Source: an uncultured Eubacteriales bacterium
GTDB lineage: Bacteria; Bacillota; Clostridia; Oscillospirales; CAG-272
Reading direction: 5' to 3'
Assembly: GCA_934526185.1 (NCBI GenBank)
Contig: CAKTAA010000060.1
Coordinates: 1 to 13,178, forward strand
Length of the DNA: 13,178 bases
The stretch's first letter is position 1, and the number at the start of each line of letters is the position of its first letter. Both the position numbers and the translations under genes were made by a program. Shown here piece by piece: positions 1 through 7,020 of the stretch. Below the pieces are notes generated by a model. It worked only from the letters and a program-made list of their open reading frames with translations, made no database searches and had not been told where the DNA came from.

Positions 1-278
1 AGCTTACGGTGCTTCTTGTTCAATGCTGGTATTTGAGGGAGAAGATCCGGGCGCGTATCCGGGAATTCAACATCGGAAAGATTCTGCTTTCCCTGCTGCT
101 TGCTTCCGCCGTGGGTATAATTATAAAAATTTTCTTGCCTTTTTCGCCATTCCCTGTCCTTTGCTGCTCGGCAGTAGCTTTCTTCGGGAGCTATGCGGGG
201 ATGCTGATACTCCTTAAGGAACCTTTTGTTAGGGGACTCCTGAAAAGCGTGGTGGCTAGATTCCTAGACGAAAAATAA
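1..278 (+). CDS. C-terminal end of a probable polysaccharide/lipid flippase (5' truncated by window edge)
   Basis: The reading frame is open from the first bases (a Leu-Thr pair precedes the GTG at 9), so this is the 3' end of a longer gene and not an 89-residue protein. The visible part has a basic stretch (LREKIRARIREF), then two hydrophobic segments at roughly residues 25-43 and 46-68 of the visible piece, then a short amphipathic tail ending FLDEK. Two closing helices followed by a tail of the type LLKEPFVRGLL is the usual ending of oligosaccharide flippases of the MATE/MOP superfamily (Wzx or MurJ-like). Those proteins move lipid-linked sugars across the membrane. The family call rests on this short tail only. 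The stop lies 33 bp before the fhs start, so the two genes may be cotranscribed. Another polytopic membrane protein family cannot be excluded. Confidence 0.55.
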   Translation, partial: LTVLLVQCWYLREKIRARIREFNIGKILLSLLLASAVGIIIKIFLPFSPFPVLCCSAVAFFGSYAGMLILLKEPFVRGLLKSVVARFLDEK

Positions 279-311
279 AATATCTTATAGAGAAAGAGAG
301 CTGTTTCAACC

Positions 312-2012
312 ATGGAAAACAACGAAAGACCATATCAGAGCGATATCGAAATTGCCAGGTCTGCGCCGATCCGGCCGATCTCCGAAATCGCACAGGCTGC
401 GGGGATTCCGGAGGCTTGTCTGGAGCATTATGGAAAATATAAAGCGAAAATCGATTCATTTTCTCTGCCGAAGCGTTCGGAGGCAGAAGGGGGAAAGCTT
501 GTGCTGGTAACCGCCATTACGCCGACGCCTGCCGGAGAAGGAAAAACGACGACGACCATCGGACTGGCAGATGGACTTCGCAAGCTTGGGAAGCGTTCCG
601 TGGTTGCGCTCCGGGAACCGTCTCTGGGCCCTGTGTTCGGAATAAAAGGCGGAGCCGCGGGAGGCGGATATGCTCAGGTTATTCCCATGGAAGACATCAA
701 CCTGCATTTTACGGGGGATTTTCATGCGATCGGCGCCGCAAATAATTTGCTTGCGGCAATGCTTGACAATCATATTTATCAGGGAAACGCGCTGCGGATT
801 GATCCGCGGAGGATTACGTGGAGACGCTGCGTCGATATGAATGACCGCCAGCTGCGGTATATTACGGATGGCTTGGGCGGCCGCGTCAACGGGGTGCCGC
901 GGGAGGATGGCTTTGACATCACGGTAGCGTCTGAGGTGATGGCGGTGCTGTGTCTTTCTTCCTCTCTGCGCGATCTGAAGGAGCGCCTCGGGAAAATGAT
1001 CGTCGGCTATACCTATGATGGGGAGCCCGTGACGGCTTCCATGCTGAAGGCGGAGGGCGCGATGGCGGCGCTTCTGAAGGATGCGCTGAAGCCGAATCTG
1101 GTACAGACGCTGGAAGGAACGCCGGCGCTTGTCCACGGCGGTCCGTTCGCCAATATCGCGCACGGCTGCAACTCGGTCATCGCGACGAAAACGGCGCTGG
1201 AGCTTGGCGAATATGCCGTCACGGAGGCAGGCTTCGGCGCGGATCTCGGCGCGGAAAAATTTTTGGATATTAAATGCCGCTCCGCGGGGCTCTGTCCCTC
1301 TGCGGTCGTTATCGTCGCTACCGTACGCGCCTTGAAAATGCACGGAGGCGTTCCAAAGAACGCGCTCGATTCCGAGAATCTTCCTGCGCTTGCGCGCGGC
1401 ATTCCGAATCTGCTGCGCCACGTTTCGAATATCAGAGAGGTATTCGGACTTCCCTGCGTTGTTGCGATAAATCGCTTTCTGCGGGACAGCGAAGCGGAGC
1501 TTGCGCTTGTCGAAACGCAATGCAGGACGATGGGTGTGCGCGCCGTGGTTTCCGACGTATGGGCCAGCGGCGGAGACGGCGCAATGGATTTGGCACGCGA
1601 GGTCGTCCGGCTCTGCGAGGATCCGGTCGAGCGCGGCGCATTCCGATACTGTTACGAAGCCTCCGCGCCGCTTGACGATAAGCTGAATGCAATCGTACGT
1701 AAAATTTACCACGGTAAAGGCTTTCAATATACGGCTGAAGCACAAAAGCAGAAAAAACAGCTTGAAGCGGCGGGCTTTGCGGATCTGCCGGTCTGCGTAG
1801 CGAAAACGCAGTACAGCTTTTCCGACGACGCCGCAAAGCTGGGCGCTCCGGAGGACTTTGAAATCACGGTGCGTTCTCTGCGGCTTTCTGCCGGCGCCGG
1901 ATTTATCGTGGCGCTTACGGGATCGGTCATGACGATGCCGGGCCTTCCGAAGTCTCCTGCCGCCGAACGGATCGATATCGACGAAAACGGAAACATCAGC
2001 GGATTATTTTAA
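312..2012 (+). CDS. fhs: Formate-tetrahydrofolate ligase (10-formyl-THF synthetase)
   Basis: This cytoplasmic enzyme joins formate to tetrahydrofolate at the cost of ATP. The 10-formyl-THF made feeds purine synthesis, fMet-tRNA formylation and, in acetogens, the methyl branch of the Wood-Ljungdahl pathway. The 566-residue product matches the usual bacterial length of about 555-560. The nucleotide-binding loop PTPAGEGKTTTT sits at residues 71-82. It is followed by the family signature REPSLGPVFGIKGGAAGGG (from residue 101) and DINLHFTGDFHAI (from residue 128). The C-terminus ends with the usual conserved ITVRSLRLSAGAGFIV and TMPGLPKSPAAERID blocks. The ATG at 312 follows a purine-rich GAAAGAGAG stretch. 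The gene has high GC content and looks intact. No other folate or Wood-Ljungdahl gene is beside it, so a general one-carbon role is as likely as acetogenesis. Confidence 0.97.
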   Translation: MENNERPYQSDIEIARSAPIRPISEIAQAAGIPEACLEHYGKYKAKIDSFSLPKRSEAEGGKLVLVTAITPTPAGEGKTTTTIGLADGLRKLGKRSVVALREPSLGPVFGIKGGAAGGGYAQVIPMEDINLHFTGDFHAIGAANNLLAAMLDNHIYQGNALRIDPRRITWRRCVDMNDRQLRYITDGLGGRVNGVPREDGFDITVASEVMAVLCLSSSLRDLKERLGKMIVGYTYDGEPVTASMLKAEGAMAALLKDALKPNLVQTLEGTPALVHGGPFANIAHGCNSVIATKTALELGEYAVTEAGFGADLGAEKFLDIKCRSAGLCPSAVVIVATVRALKMHGGVPKNALDSENLPALARGIPNLLRHVSNIREVFGLPCVVAINRFLRDSEAELALVETQCRTMGVRAVVSDVWASGGDGAMDLAREVVRLCEDPVERGAFRYCYEASAPLDDKLNAIVRKIYHGKGFQYTAEAQKQKKQLEAAGFADLPVCVAKTQYSFSDDAAKLGAPEDFEITVRSLRLSAGAGFIVALTGSVMTMPGLPKSPAAERIDIDENGNISGLF

Positions 2013-2042
2013 CCGGCAGGGCAGAGGAAAGCGCGCTGCGGA

Positions 2043-2083
2043 GCCCGGAGCCGGGCGGGAAGGAACTCCTCTTTGCTTCCCGC
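2043..2083. other. Pair of adjacent inverted repeats between fhs and the thioredoxin gene
   Basis: GCCCGG-AG-CCGGGC (2043-2056) is a perfect palindrome. It runs directly into GCGGGAAG (2055-2062), which pairs with CTTCCCGC (2076-2083) around a 13-nt loop. Together they could fold at the end of the fhs transcript. There is no T-run after either stem, so this is not a textbook intrinsic terminator. It may still stabilise the 3' end or support Rho-dependent or imperfect termination. Confidence 0.35.
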
Positions 2084-2110
2084 TGAGGCAGAACAAAAAC
2101 ACAAAGCCGG

Positions 2111-2139
2111 TTGACGAAACGGAGCGTATGATTTATACT
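2111..2139 (+). promoter_or_regulatory. Sigma-A-type promoter for the trx-divIVA-like-cdaA-cdaR operon
   Basis: TTGACG at 2111-2116 and TATACT at 2134-2139 are separated by exactly 17 bp. Each box matches the housekeeping consensus at five of six positions. It lies 42 bp before the thioredoxin start in the only sizeable gap of the left block, and it is followed by tightly packed genes with no further gap. Transcription would start near 2146, giving a leader of roughly 35 nt. Confidence 0.75.
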
Positions 2140-2181
2140 AAATCGGTGAGACTAATCATGAAATTTCCCGGGTGAGAATGG

Positions 2182-2553
2182 ATGGCTTCCGATAAAATCA
2201 TACGTTTCAGCGACGAAAATTTTAATCCGTTTCTTCTGAAGAGCAGGGTTCCGGTGCTTGTCGATTTTTGGGCACCGAGCTGCGGTCCCTGCAGAACGCT
2301 TGCGCCGATGCTTAAGCGGCTGGCCGAGGAATACGACGGACAGATTGCGTTCGGCTCGGTGAACGTAGAGGAATGTCCAAGAACCGTAAAAGAATTCCGG
2401 ATCTCGAGCGTTCCTACGCTGACGCTTCTGGTGGACGGAATTACAGAGCAGCGTCTGATCGGGCTTCGCCCGATTGAAGAGCTGCGCAGTCTGCTCGGCA
2501 ACTACGCAAGGAGGAATGACCGTGGAGAATCAGTTTCAAATCAAGACTCTTGA
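2182..2553 (+). CDS. Thioredoxin-fold protein with CGPC active site
   Basis: This is a probable cytoplasmic thiol-disulfide oxidoreductase of 123 residues, slightly longer than the usual ~105 of thioredoxin. The active site reads WAPSCGPCR with the redox cysteines at residues 34 and 37. The conserved cis-proline is in SSVPTL at residue 78, and the secondary-structure pattern (VPVLVDFWA, IAFGSVNVEE, TLTLLVDG) is that of thioredoxin. The residue just before CGPC is Ser where classical thioredoxins have Trp, so this is a divergent thioredoxin-like protein rather than an obvious TrxA. The last ~15 residues are polar, and their codons overlap the start of the next gene by 32 bp, which implies translational coupling. 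The start at 2182 is preceded by GGGTGAG; an ATG four bases upstream (2178) is out of frame and closes quickly. It is the first gene after the promoter at 2111. Confidence 0.9.
   Translation: MASDKIIRFSDENFNPFLLKSRVPVLVDFWAPSCGPCRTLAPMLKRLAEEYDGQIAFGSVNVEECPRTVKEFRISSVPTLTLLVDGITEQRLIGLRPIEELRSLLGNYARRNDRGESVSNQDS
2508..2514 (+). promoter_or_regulatory. Shine-Dalgarno AAGGAGG that selects the GTG start at 2522
   Basis: This perfect AAGGAGG lies inside the end of the thioredoxin gene. It is only 1 nt from the ATG at 2516 but 7 nt from the in-frame GTG at 2522, so GTG is the better start for the downstream coiled-coil protein. Confidence 0.75.
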
Positions 2554-3184
2554 ACCGGTGCAGCCCCTCGACCGGGAGACGATCCTGGCCGAAGGAAAAT
2601 GCGAGCCGAAAACATTTGACGTTCCTCTGAAGAAGTATCGAAAAAAATATGTTACGGAATACGTGGAAGCGCTGAGCCGCCATTATAACGAAATTATTGA
2701 GGCCAATGCGAATGAGATCATCAAGCTGGGAGAGGCTTACGCAGAGCTTGCGGACGGCTACAACAGTCTGCTGGCGCAGTATAATCAGCTTTCCGCCTCC
2801 TATATCGTTCTGCAGGATGAAAAAACGAAGGTCGCCGACGCGCTGATCAATGCGGAAAATGCGGCAAAGGAAATCGTAGAACGAGCCAAAACGGAAGCGG
2901 AACAGGAGCGGCGGGCACTGGAGGAAAAATCGGAGCTCCTTCGCGTCAATATTGTAGATAAGAACACGCATTTACGAAATATGCGCCTGGAGGTTACGCA
3001 GATGTGCAACAGCGTAAAAGCGCAGATGGAAGCAGCGCTGCAGGCGATTACGAATAAAATGGACGAAGAAATCAAATCCTTTAATTACACGGTCGCCTCC
3101 GTGGAGATCAAATACTCTTCTGCACAGAGCGACGCGGCCGCCCAGGATACGCCCGAGACTCCCGGAGGTGCGGCGGCCGGATGA
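2522..3184 (+). CDS. DivIVA-like coiled-coil protein
   Basis: The product is 220 residues from the GTG at 2522, chosen by the ribosome binding site. It has no signal peptide or membrane segment. Residues ~31-60 (FDVPLKKYRKKYVTEYVEAL and on to HYNEII) resemble the short N-terminal membrane-targeting region of DivIVA/GpsB proteins. It is followed by a long predicted coiled coil (~60-185) containing AENAAKEIVERAKTEAEQE, a stretch very like the DivIVA coiled coil. The final ~20 residues are Ala/Pro/Gly/Thr-rich and probably disordered. DivIVA proteins recruit partners to curved or septal membrane and organise division and wall growth. The gene overlaps the thioredoxin gene by 32 bp and shares ATGA with the microprotein behind it, so the three are coupled in translation. 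The family call is by pattern only; a generic coiled-coil protein is the alternative. Confidence 0.6.
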   Translation: MENQFQIKTLEPVQPLDRETILAEGKCEPKTFDVPLKKYRKKYVTEYVEALSRHYNEIIEANANEIIKLGEAYAELADGYNSLLAQYNQLSASYIVLQDEKTKVADALINAENAAKEIVERAKTEAEQERRALEEKSELLRVNIVDKNTHLRNMRLEVTQMCNSVKAQMEAALQAITNKMDEEIKSFNYTVASVEIKYSSAQSDAAAQDTPETPGGAAAG

Positions 3185-3315
3185 GCGGAAAGAGGAATAA
3201 CAAAAGACAAAACTTTAATAAAATGATCATCAGGATCATATGCTTCGTATTAGCCATATCCATGGCGGCTACGACGCTGTTTCTATTGATACAGTATCTG
3301 GTGTATTATATTTAA
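3181..3315 (+). CDS. 44-residue single-pass membrane microprotein upstream of cdaA
   Basis: The ORF starts in the ATGA overlap with the preceding gene and ends 15 bp before cdaA. It encodes a very basic N-terminus (MSGKRNNKRQNFNK), then one hydrophobic segment from about residue 15 to 44 (IIRIICFVLAISMAATTLFL and on), ending LVYYI. The positive-inside rule predicts a cytoplasmic N-terminus and one membrane helix. The exact four-base overlap with the upstream stop, the tight fit before cdaA and the coherent membrane-protein composition argue for a real gene. I do not recognise the family. Given its neighbours it could assist or anchor the coiled-coil protein or CdaA, but that is inference. Confidence 0.7.
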   Translation: MSGKRNNKRQNFNKMIIRIICFVLAISMAATTLFLLIQYLVYYI

Positions 3316-3330
3316 AGGCGGGTTGAATCT

Positions 3331-4269
3331 ATGCGGTTGGCGTCGTCGGAGTTCGACAGGATCACGACCTTTTTGGTGGAATATTTCGGGATTCGAAGCG
3401 TGTGGGACGTTTTCAGGATCATCATCGATATCCTGATGATTTCCTATGTGTTTTACCTGCTGATCACGCTGCTTCGCGATTCAAGAGCCTTCCAGCTGAT
3501 CAAGGGCGTTATTCTGATTCTTCTTGCTGCGTTTGTTTCCGATCTGCTGCGGCTCTCTACCGTTTCCTTCGTGCTGAAAATGGTAATCGAGGTTCTGCCG
3601 GTCATGCTGATCGTGCTGTTCCAGCCGGAGCTGCGAAGGATTTTAGAGAACATCGGGAAAAGCCCGATCCGAGAGCTTTTTACCGCGAGCAACCAGAATA
3701 CGGCGGATCTCAGCATTATGGTAGAGGAAGTTGTAAAGGCCGCTTCCGCCATGGCGGAGGAGAAAACCGGGGCGCTGATTATTTTTGAGCGCGAAACGAA
3801 TCTGAGCGAGGTGATCCGGACGGGAACCATTGTGGATTCCAATGTATCGGCGCAGCTGCTTCGGCTGCTGTTTGTGAAAAACACACCGCTCCATGACGGC
3901 GCCGTAATCATCCGCGGAAATAAAATCTACGCGGCGGCCTGTTATTTGCCGCTTTCCAATAATTTACATCTGAATAAAGATCTCGGGACGCGCCACCGTG
4001 CGGGAATCGGAATCAGCGAAAGCACGGACTGCATATCTGTCATCGTTTCGGAGGAAACCGGCTACATCTCTATGGCGCGCGGCGGCGTGCTGACCAGAAA
4101 CATCACGCCGGATATTCTGCGAAAGCTGCTGAGAGAGGGCCTGGCGCCGCAGGATAAGGGAAAGAAAGCGGGAAGCAAGGTCGCGGGCCTGTTCCGGCTG
4201 GCGGATCGTGTATCAAAAAAGAGAAAAGATAAAAAGAAACGGGACGGTGACGGAAATGGCAAAGCTTGA
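3331..4269 (+). CDS. cdaA: Membrane-bound diadenylate cyclase CdaA (DisA_N/DAC domain)
   Basis: The enzyme condenses two ATP into the second messenger cyclic di-AMP, which controls potassium and osmolyte transport and wall homeostasis in Bacillota. Three hydrophobic segments at about residues 27-48, 57-73 and 78-97 form the N-terminal membrane part. The DAC domain spans ~105-250. It carries both catalytic signatures: DGA at 189-191 in LHDGAVIIRGNKI and RHR at 221-223 in LGTRHRAGIGISE. Length is 312 against ~275 for B. subtilis CdaA. The excess is a Lys/Arg-rich C-terminal tail (KKRKDKKKRDGDG) that probably lies along the membrane or binds nucleic acid or acidic lipid; that is inference. The ATG at 3331 has a modest AAAGGCGG site. 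Its 3' end overlaps cdaR by 14 bp, the usual cdaA-cdaR pairing. Confidence 0.96.
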   Translation: MRLASSEFDRITTFLVEYFGIRSVWDVFRIIIDILMISYVFYLLITLLRDSRAFQLIKGVILILLAAFVSDLLRLSTVSFVLKMVIEVLPVMLIVLFQPELRRILENIGKSPIRELFTASNQNTADLSIMVEEVVKAASAMAEEKTGALIIFERETNLSEVIRTGTIVDSNVSAQLLRLLFVKNTPLHDGAVIIRGNKIYAAACYLPLSNNLHLNKDLGTRHRAGIGISESTDCISVIVSEETGYISMARGGVLTRNITPDILRKLLREGLAPQDKGKKAGSKVAGLFRLADRVSKKRKDKKKRDGDGNGKA

Positions 4270-5629
4270 CAGAATTTTAAAAAGCAAAAGCTTTTATGTC
4301 GTCGTATCTGTCCTGCTCGGAATTGTGTCGTGGCTGCTCGTGCTGAACTATACGAATCCGACCGAAACGCGGTCTCTTGATATTCCGCTTACGATTTTGA
4401 ACCCGAATGTGCCGTCGTCGTACGGCCTCAGCAATCAAACGCCTTCCTTCCCCGAAAGCATTACCGTGAAGGCTTCCGGACGTTCAGACATTATCGGAAA
4501 TCTTACGGTCTCCGATCTTTACGCCGCGGTGGATTTTGGCGAGATTACGGAGCCGGGCACCGCGACGCTGCATGTGAGCGAGCCGGAGTGCGCGCGGCTC
4601 GGCATTAAAATTGAGGATTATTACCCGAAAACGATTGATTTTACATTTGATCAGCTGACGCAGCGCAATGTGGATGTCGTGGTGGAATACGATAACAGCC
4701 TGCTCCGAGAGGGGTATGAGTTCCTTTCCGTGACGGCTGAACCGAGCAGCATACAGATTTCCGGCTTTGCTTCTGAAATCGATGAGATCGATTGCATTAA
4801 AGTGATTCTTTCTGACAGCCTTGCGGAAGATTCCATCGATTCGGACAGAACGGGTTCGTTCATCGGACGCTATTTCCTGACGAACGGGGAGGACGTTACA
4901 GCGAGATATGATACGGAAAAGGTTACAGTTAAAATTGAGGTCGGAAAGCGCGTGCCGGTTTCGTATCAGGTTACGGGCAGGCCGCATGACGACTATTATC
5001 TGAACGCGGACGCTATTGAACCGCAGACGCTGCTTCTGCGCGGTACTGCCGCGGAGCTCCGGAATATCAATGAGATTCATGTAGGAAATATAGATATAAC
5101 GGGCGCTTCGGAAAATGTGGTGAGAACGTTCGCGGTCTCTGATTATCTCCCGGAGGGAATCACGGCATATCGTACGGCGGATATTACGGTGACGGCTGAG
5201 ATTTTACGGTATGAGGTAAAATCCTTTTCAGTGGATGTTAATTCGTCGATCAGCACACCGGGCAAGGACACGGCGTCGTATGTGTATGAATTTAATCCGG
5301 AACAATTTTCGATTCGGGTGAAGGGCAAAGCGGCGGATCTGGATGCGCTTTCCGCGGCGTCGCTCGGGCCGACGCTCGATCTTACGGGGCTTGGCGTCGG
5401 AGAGTACAGAATTCCGCTGGAGTTTACGAGTATTGATACTGAAAAATTTACTGTAATCGGAGAATATGTTTACAGCGTGACGATTTCTTCCAATACTACG
5501 CCTACTCCGGATATCACGGCAACGCCGGAGCCGCCGTCGCCTACGCCGGGCACGCTGCCTCCTACAGAGGAGCCGTCCACGGAGCCGACCGTGTCACAGG
5601 AGCCTGCGGAAACGCCGGCCGCAGAATGA
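4256..5629 (+). CDS. cdaR: CdaA regulator CdaR (YbbR-domain protein)
   Basis: This is an extracytoplasmic partner that modulates CdaA. From the ATG at 4256 the product is 457 residues. There is a short basic N-terminus (MAKLDRILKSK), one membrane anchor at ~13-31, and about four YbbR-type beta repeats over ~35-405. The repeats are recognisable from recurring blocks such as SLDIPLTI, VDVVVEYD, VPVSYQVTGRP and FSVDVNSS. The last ~45 residues are Pro/Thr/Glu-rich (TTPTPDITATPEPPSPTPG), a likely unstructured or wall-spanning tail. The frame stays open upstream to 4208, but the ATG at 4256 gives the normal short lead-in to the anchor; a GTG at 4247 is the other option. It overlaps cdaA by 14 bp. 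The glmM gene that often completes this operon is not present: the next gene is convergent, 32 bp away. Confidence 0.92.
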   Translation: MAKLDRILKSKSFYVVVSVLLGIVSWLLVLNYTNPTETRSLDIPLTILNPNVPSSYGLSNQTPSFPESITVKASGRSDIIGNLTVSDLYAAVDFGEITEPGTATLHVSEPECARLGIKIEDYYPKTIDFTFDQLTQRNVDVVVEYDNSLLREGYEFLSVTAEPSSIQISGFASEIDEIDCIKVILSDSLAEDSIDSDRTGSFIGRYFLTNGEDVTARYDTEKVTVKIEVGKRVPVSYQVTGRPHDDYYLNADAIEPQTLLLRGTAAELRNINEIHVGNIDITGASENVVRTFAVSDYLPEGITAYRTADITVTAEILRYEVKSFSVDVNSSISTPGKDTASYVYEFNPEQFSIRVKGKAADLDALSAASLGPTLDLTGLGVGEYRIPLEFTSIDTEKFTVIGEYVYSVTISSNTTPTPDITATPEPPSPTPGTLPPTEEPSTEPTVSQEPAETPAAE

Positions 5630-5661
5630 GCGCTTCGGCGGCCAGATAAATCAAATCGGAG

Positions 5662-6870
5662 CTATTGTATTGTACCCTTTTGCTTTTCCTCAGCAAGGAT
5701 CAGATCGATCATTCTTCCGTAGCTGTGGACGCCGTCGTCGACATCCATGACGGTGAGATATGTATCGTTTACGCTGCCGGTGAATTCGCTGCTGACCGTC
5801 TGGTATTGCTGCCAGAAATTGCTTTCCTCCAGATTGTCGAGCCAGATCCCGCTTGCGGTAGCGGAGGAAATTTCCTGCCAGCTTTTCTGATCATATAGAT
5901 AAAGCTGATCCATGGCACATGTAAACGCCGTATAATAGCCCGAATAGACAAAGAGCGGATTGTCGCTGTGAATGCACGCCAGATACGCAATATAATTGGC
6001 CTCGTCTTCTCTGGCAAAGCCGCGCTGATGCGCCATTTCATGACAAATCGTGTGCGGCAGGCTCATAATGGGCGTCTGCGCATTTACAACTGCCTCGGGT
6101 ATGATGTATGGATAAATCCCCGTAATGTGAATATTGGACATAACGGGGGAGCTGACCGCCAGCTTGGCGCGCGGATAATCGCGCTTCAGATAAGCGTACT
6201 CCTCCGGCAGATTCTGATAGGCATCGAGCGCGTCGTCGATCAGTCGGAATGGATTATAATCCGCATAATTTTCGTTGATGGTGCCGTCAGCTTCCAGCGC
6301 AAGCGTCAGGCGCGCCGCGGCGGCTCTTGCTGACAGCAGGCGACAGAGCTGACTGAGCTGATCGACATCAGCCTCTTCCAATTCATACCCGGCCTTCTCC
6401 GAGAAGGTGAGGCTGGTATAGTTGATTCCGCCAAACAGCACAAACGCCGACACAATGACGCAAATAAAGCTTGACAGCCTGAGAACGAGCTGCACAAGAG
6501 GCTGCAGCAGGGAAAAGCCCTCGATCGGGACGTTCTGCTTTTTCCGTATGTAGCATCTGCGGCCGGCACGTACCGTTCCAACAAGCATGTTTATAAACCA
6601 GAACAGGATTACCGCAATGCTTGCATAAAGCGCGATTTCTGCTACCGAAAAAGGAAAATAGGCAATTACTTTCTTGATCGGCCAGGAGATATAGTAGAAA
6701 AGCTTGTCCGTGTAGAATTCGGATATCTTATCCGAAGGAAAGACATATCTGCAAAGCAGGTAAACTCCGACGGAGAAGAGTGCGAGCCCGCCGCAGACAG
6801 CCGCCGCGACGACGGTCCGCCAGAATTTTCTGCGTTCTCTATATTCTGCGATGTCATGGCTTGATTCCAT
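5662..6870 (-). CDS. DUF3810 family membrane protein with HExxH metallopeptidase-like motif
   Basis: The product is 402 residues with three predicted membrane helices at ~18-41, 77-98 and 124-148, then a large soluble domain. Residues 277-281 read HEMAH, inside TICHEMAHQRGFAREDEANY. This is a zincin-type HExxH with a downstream glutamate-rich segment that could supply the third metal ligand (E288 or E290). These features, and the order helices then HExxH, match the DUF3810 family, whose substrate is unknown. A zinc-dependent hydrolase acting at the membrane is the likely type of activity. The ATG at 6870 follows GAGGGGCG at about 9 nt. The gene converges on cdaR with a 32-bp gap containing an imperfect GGCCGC/GCGGCC stem (5617-5643) but no T-run. 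Its GC content matches the left block, so it belongs to the core side of the composition boundary. Confidence 0.85.
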   Translation of the reverse strand: MESSHDIAEYRERRKFWRTVVAAAVCGGLALFSVGVYLLCRYVFPSDKISEFYTDKLFYYISWPIKKVIAYFPFSVAEIALYASIAVILFWFINMLVGTVRAGRRCYIRKKQNVPIEGFSLLQPLVQLVLRLSSFICVIVSAFVLFGGINYTSLTFSEKAGYELEEADVDQLSQLCRLLSARAAAARLTLALEADGTINENYADYNPFRLIDDALDAYQNLPEEYAYLKRDYPRAKLAVSSPVMSNIHITGIYPYIIPEAVVNAQTPIMSLPHTICHEMAHQRGFAREDEANYIAYLACIHSDNPLFVYSGYYTAFTCAMDQLYLYDQKSWQEISSATASGIWLDNLEESNFWQQYQTVSSEFTGSVNDTYLTVMDVDDGVHSYGRMIDLILAEEKQKGTIQ

Positions 6871-6915
6871 ATTTTTGCGCCCCTCGCTGCACGGACCGAC
6901 CGATCCGCAAATCCC

Positions 6916-6944
6916 ATTATAACTAGTATTAGGATACCATTAAA
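6916..6944 (-). promoter_or_regulatory. Probable promoter of the DUF3810 gene
   Basis: On the minus strand a perfect TATAAT -10 box (6916-6921) lies 17 bp from a weak TTTAAT -35 (6939-6944), about 45 bp before the ATG at 6870. The rest of the gap (6945-7020) separates this gene from the end of the polysaccharide cluster. I see no convincing hairpin plus T-run there, so termination of the upstream cluster is unexplained. Confidence 0.55.
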
Positions 6945-7020
6945 ATGAGGCAAGCGCAATGGAAAAATGAGGGGGTAAGTTACAATTATAGTGCTGCATT
7001 TGTGTCACGAAAGAGGATCG

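Noticed and set aside
456..1745. Long open frame (429 codons) on the minus strand inside fhs
   Set aside because: It lies wholly antisense to a confidently identified enzyme. Its translation is rich in Arg/His/Ile with no domain pattern, typical of the complement of a GC-rich gene.
2055..2083. Intrinsic terminator for fhs
   Set aside because: The 8-bp GC-rich stem is real, but the bases after it (TGAGGCAGAACAAAAAC) lack a T-tract. It is listed only as an inverted repeat.
2158..2175. Five-codon leader peptide (MKFPG) between the promoter at 2111 and the thioredoxin gene
   Set aside because: There is no run of regulatory codons and no attenuator hairpin with T-run after it, so such a short frame is expected by chance.
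2474..2521. Upstream in-frame ATGs for the DivIVA-like gene (2474 and 2516)
   Set aside because: The ATG at 2474 lies deep in the thioredoxin gene with no ribosome site, and the one at 2516 is 1 nt from the AAGGAGG. The GTG at 2522 has proper spacing.
4484..5080. 198-codon minus-strand frame inside cdaR
   Set aside because: The composition is that of reversed coding sequence, there is no ribosome site, and it is fully covered by the YbbR repeats on the other strand.
5617..5643. Bidirectional terminator between cdaR and the DUF3810 gene
   Set aside because: The GGCCGC/GCGGCC stem has a 15-nt loop and no T-run on either strand; much of it is cdaR coding sequence.
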